A DNA stretch of 6,913 nucleotides. It comes from an uncultured Clostridia bacterium (lineage in GTDB: Bacteria; Bacillota; Clostridia; Oscillospirales; Ruminococcaceae). Position numbers and translations under genes: made by a program. The stretch spans positions 1-6,913 of the forward strand of contig CALMXN010000239.1 of assembly GCA_937871145.1 (NCBI GenBank), written 5' to 3'. Positions 5,820 through 6,913 of the stretch are shown piece after piece. The notes under the pieces are model-generated. The model saw only the letters and a list, made by a program, of their open reading frames with translations, did not search any database and had not been told where the DNA came from. Numbering within the stretch: position 1 is the first letter of the stretch; the number at the start of each line of letters is the position of its first letter.

Positions 5820-6266
5820 ATGAAAATACTTAACGAAATCAAGATTTCTTTCCCAAGCAGATCGGCTAATGAAAGCTTTGCAAGAATAGCAGTATCAGGG
5901 GCTGTTGCTCAATTTGATCCTTGCGTGGACGAGCTTTCGGACATTAAAACAGCAGTTTCTGAAGCAGTTACGAATTCAATAGTTCATGCATATAACATGG
6001 AGGTTGGCAAGATTGACCTTACAATACGCCTTCTTGAAGGAAAAATTGTATACATAAAGATTAAAGATTACGGCTGTGGAATTCCTGACATAAACAGGGC
6101 TATGGAGCCTTTGTTCACAACAGCTCCACAGGATGAAAGAGCAGGGCTCGGTTTTGCCGTAATGGAAAGCTTTATGGACAAGCTTACGGTCAGAAGTAAG
6201 GTGGGCAAAGGCACATCTGTAATTCTGACTAAAAAAATCAAGTCAAGAAAGGCAGCAGATGAATAA
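5820..6266 (+). CDS. spoIIAB: Anti-sigma-F factor and serine kinase SpoIIAB
   Basis: This 148-residue GHKL-fold kinase holds sigma-F inactive in the predivisional and mother cell and phosphorylates SpoIIAA on serine. The ATP site is complete: N-box 'SEAVTNSIVHAY' (47-58; E48 and N52 match Bacillus catalytic Glu46 and Asn50), G1 box 'DYGCGIPD' (83-90), lid 'PLFTTAPQDERAGLGFAVMESFMD' in two parts (97-104, 105-120), and C-terminal 'GKGTSVILTK' (129-138). R22 and R107 match Bacillus Arg20 and Arg105, which contact SpoIIAA and sigma-F. Length equals the Bacillus protein (146). The ATG is two bases after the spoIIAA stop. Its ribosome site is weak (GCAGG, 5806-5810), so translation probably depends on ribosomes finishing spoIIAA. 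The 3' end overlaps sigF by 8 bases. Confidence 0.97.
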   Translation: MKILNEIKISFPSRSANESFARIAVSGAVAQFDPCVDELSDIKTAVSEAVTNSIVHAYNMEVGKIDLTIRLLEGKIVYIKIKDYGCGIPDINRAMEPLFTTAPQDERAGLGFAVMESFMDKLTVRSKVGKGTSVILTKKIKSRKAADE

Positions 6267-6913
6267 CTATAAGGATAGCTTTATAGAAGAAAATCTCGGG
6301 CTGGTTCACCTTTGTGCAAACCGTTTCCGAGGTCGTGGAATTGAATATGAGGACTTATATGGCGATGGCTGTATAGGTCTAATCAAGGCTACGAAAGGCT
6401 TTGATGAAGAGCGTGGAGTTAAGTTTTCAACATACGCAGTTCCAGTAATCCTTGGCGAAATAAAGCGTCTATTCAGGGATGGAGGAGCTATAAAAGTCAG
6501 TCGTAGCACGAAAGAACTATCTATGAAGGTTACACGTGCCCGAGAGCAGTTTATGATTGCACAGGGTCGGGAACCAACAATAGCAGAATTAAGTACAATT
6601 GTTGGCTTTGATGAGAGTGCAGTTGTTGAGGCATTGAATGTCAGCCTCCCACCAATCAGCCTCACTGAAACACTTGATGAAGCAATGGGAGAAACTGATA
6701 TTCCTGTCGACTCACCTGATATTGAAATATCAGATATGCTATCATTAAAACAGGTCATGCATGCACTTGATGCAAAGGACAGACAGCTTATATATCTGCG
6801 ATATTTCTCGAATAAAACGCAGACAGAAACTGCAAAGGAGCTTGCTATGACACAGGTTCAGGTTTCCCGCAGAGAGAAAAAACTTCTTCTGCAAATGCGT
6901 TATGCTTTACTTG
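6259..6913 (+). CDS. sigF: RNA polymerase sigma factor SigF (sporulation, forespore), cut by the right edge
   Basis: The frame stays open to the window end, giving 218 full codons. This sigma-70-family factor directs the first forespore-specific genes after asymmetric division. Region 2 (about 9-78) contains 'ENLGLVHLCANRF', 'EDLYGDGCIGLIKA', 'KFSTYAVPVILGEIKRLFRD'. Region 3 begins at 'IKVSRSTKEL' (78-87), with 'GREPTIAELSTIVGF' (103-117). Region 4 (about 165-214) ends in the helix-turn-helix 'TQTETAKELAMTQVQVSR' (187-204). Position after spoIIAA-spoIIAB identifies SigF rather than the similar SigG. The ATG lies inside the spoIIAB tail (8-base overlap), with AAGG at 6249-6252 as ribosome site. 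Upstream in frame come only CTA, Lys, Ser, Gln and similar codons back to a TGA at 6226, so no longer start exists. Only eight residues precede region 2, against roughly 30-40 in Bacillus. About 20-30 residues are probably missing on the right. Confidence 0.95.
   Translation, partial: MNNYKDSFIEENLGLVHLCANRFRGRGIEYEDLYGDGCIGLIKATKGFDEERGVKFSTYAVPVILGEIKRLFRDGGAIKVSRSTKELSMKVTRAREQFMIAQGREPTIAELSTIVGFDESAVVEALNVSLPPISLTETLDEAMGETDIPVDSPDIEISDMLSLKQVMHALDAKDRQLIYLRYFSNKTQTETAKELAMTQVQVSRREKKLLLQMRYALL

Noticed and set aside
6306..6758. A 150-codon open frame on the minus strand opposite sigF.
   Set aside because: The + strand here codes for unmistakable sigma regions 2 to 4. The minus translation is Ser/Ile-rich with no recognisable domain and no convincing ribosome site, so it is an antisense shadow.

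Overview
The window looks like chromosomal core DNA of a low-GC, endospore-forming clostridium. Two things support this: a spoIIAA-spoIIAB-sigF operon, and clostridial-type versions of rqcH, valS and folC. A Ruminococcus/Oscillospiraceae-like host is my best guess from the compact proteins and AT-rich codon use, but that is inference. All convincing genes lie on the + strand, packed tightly, and there is no gene-free stretch over 300 bases. I saw no rRNA, tRNA, insertion sequence, phage or CRISPR sequence.

Left block (1-1364): the 3' end of rqcH (ribosome quality control, NFACT-R domain) runs directly into a compact alkyladenine-type DNA glycosylase, with the stop and start codons touching. 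An 11-base gap follows, then a 120-residue protein that is essentially one isolated EF-Tu domain 2 with no GTPase domain. This last gene is the least ordinary one in the window.

Middle block (1365-5392): a near-consensus housekeeping promoter with a leader of only about 31 bases drives valS (valyl-tRNA synthetase). folC (folylpolyglutamate/dihydrofolate synthase) follows after 12 bases, and a strong intrinsic terminator ends the unit. There is no room for a T-box ahead of valS.

Right block (5393-6913): the sporulation operon that sets forespore sigma-F activity. SpoIIAB is the anti-sigma kinase, SpoIIAA its antagonist, and SigF the sigma factor, which runs off the right edge. The upstream region has a perfect Spo0A box, a second perfect box at the folC stop codon, an 18-base perfect palindrome and an extended -10 element. 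SigF begins unusually close to region 2, and upstream in-frame stops rule out a longer N-terminus.

No wholly new multi-gene system is evident. The best leads are the stand-alone EF-Tu domain 2 protein, which keeps the residues that hold the aminoacyl end of tRNA, the N-terminally short sigma-F, and the layout of the spoIIA control region.
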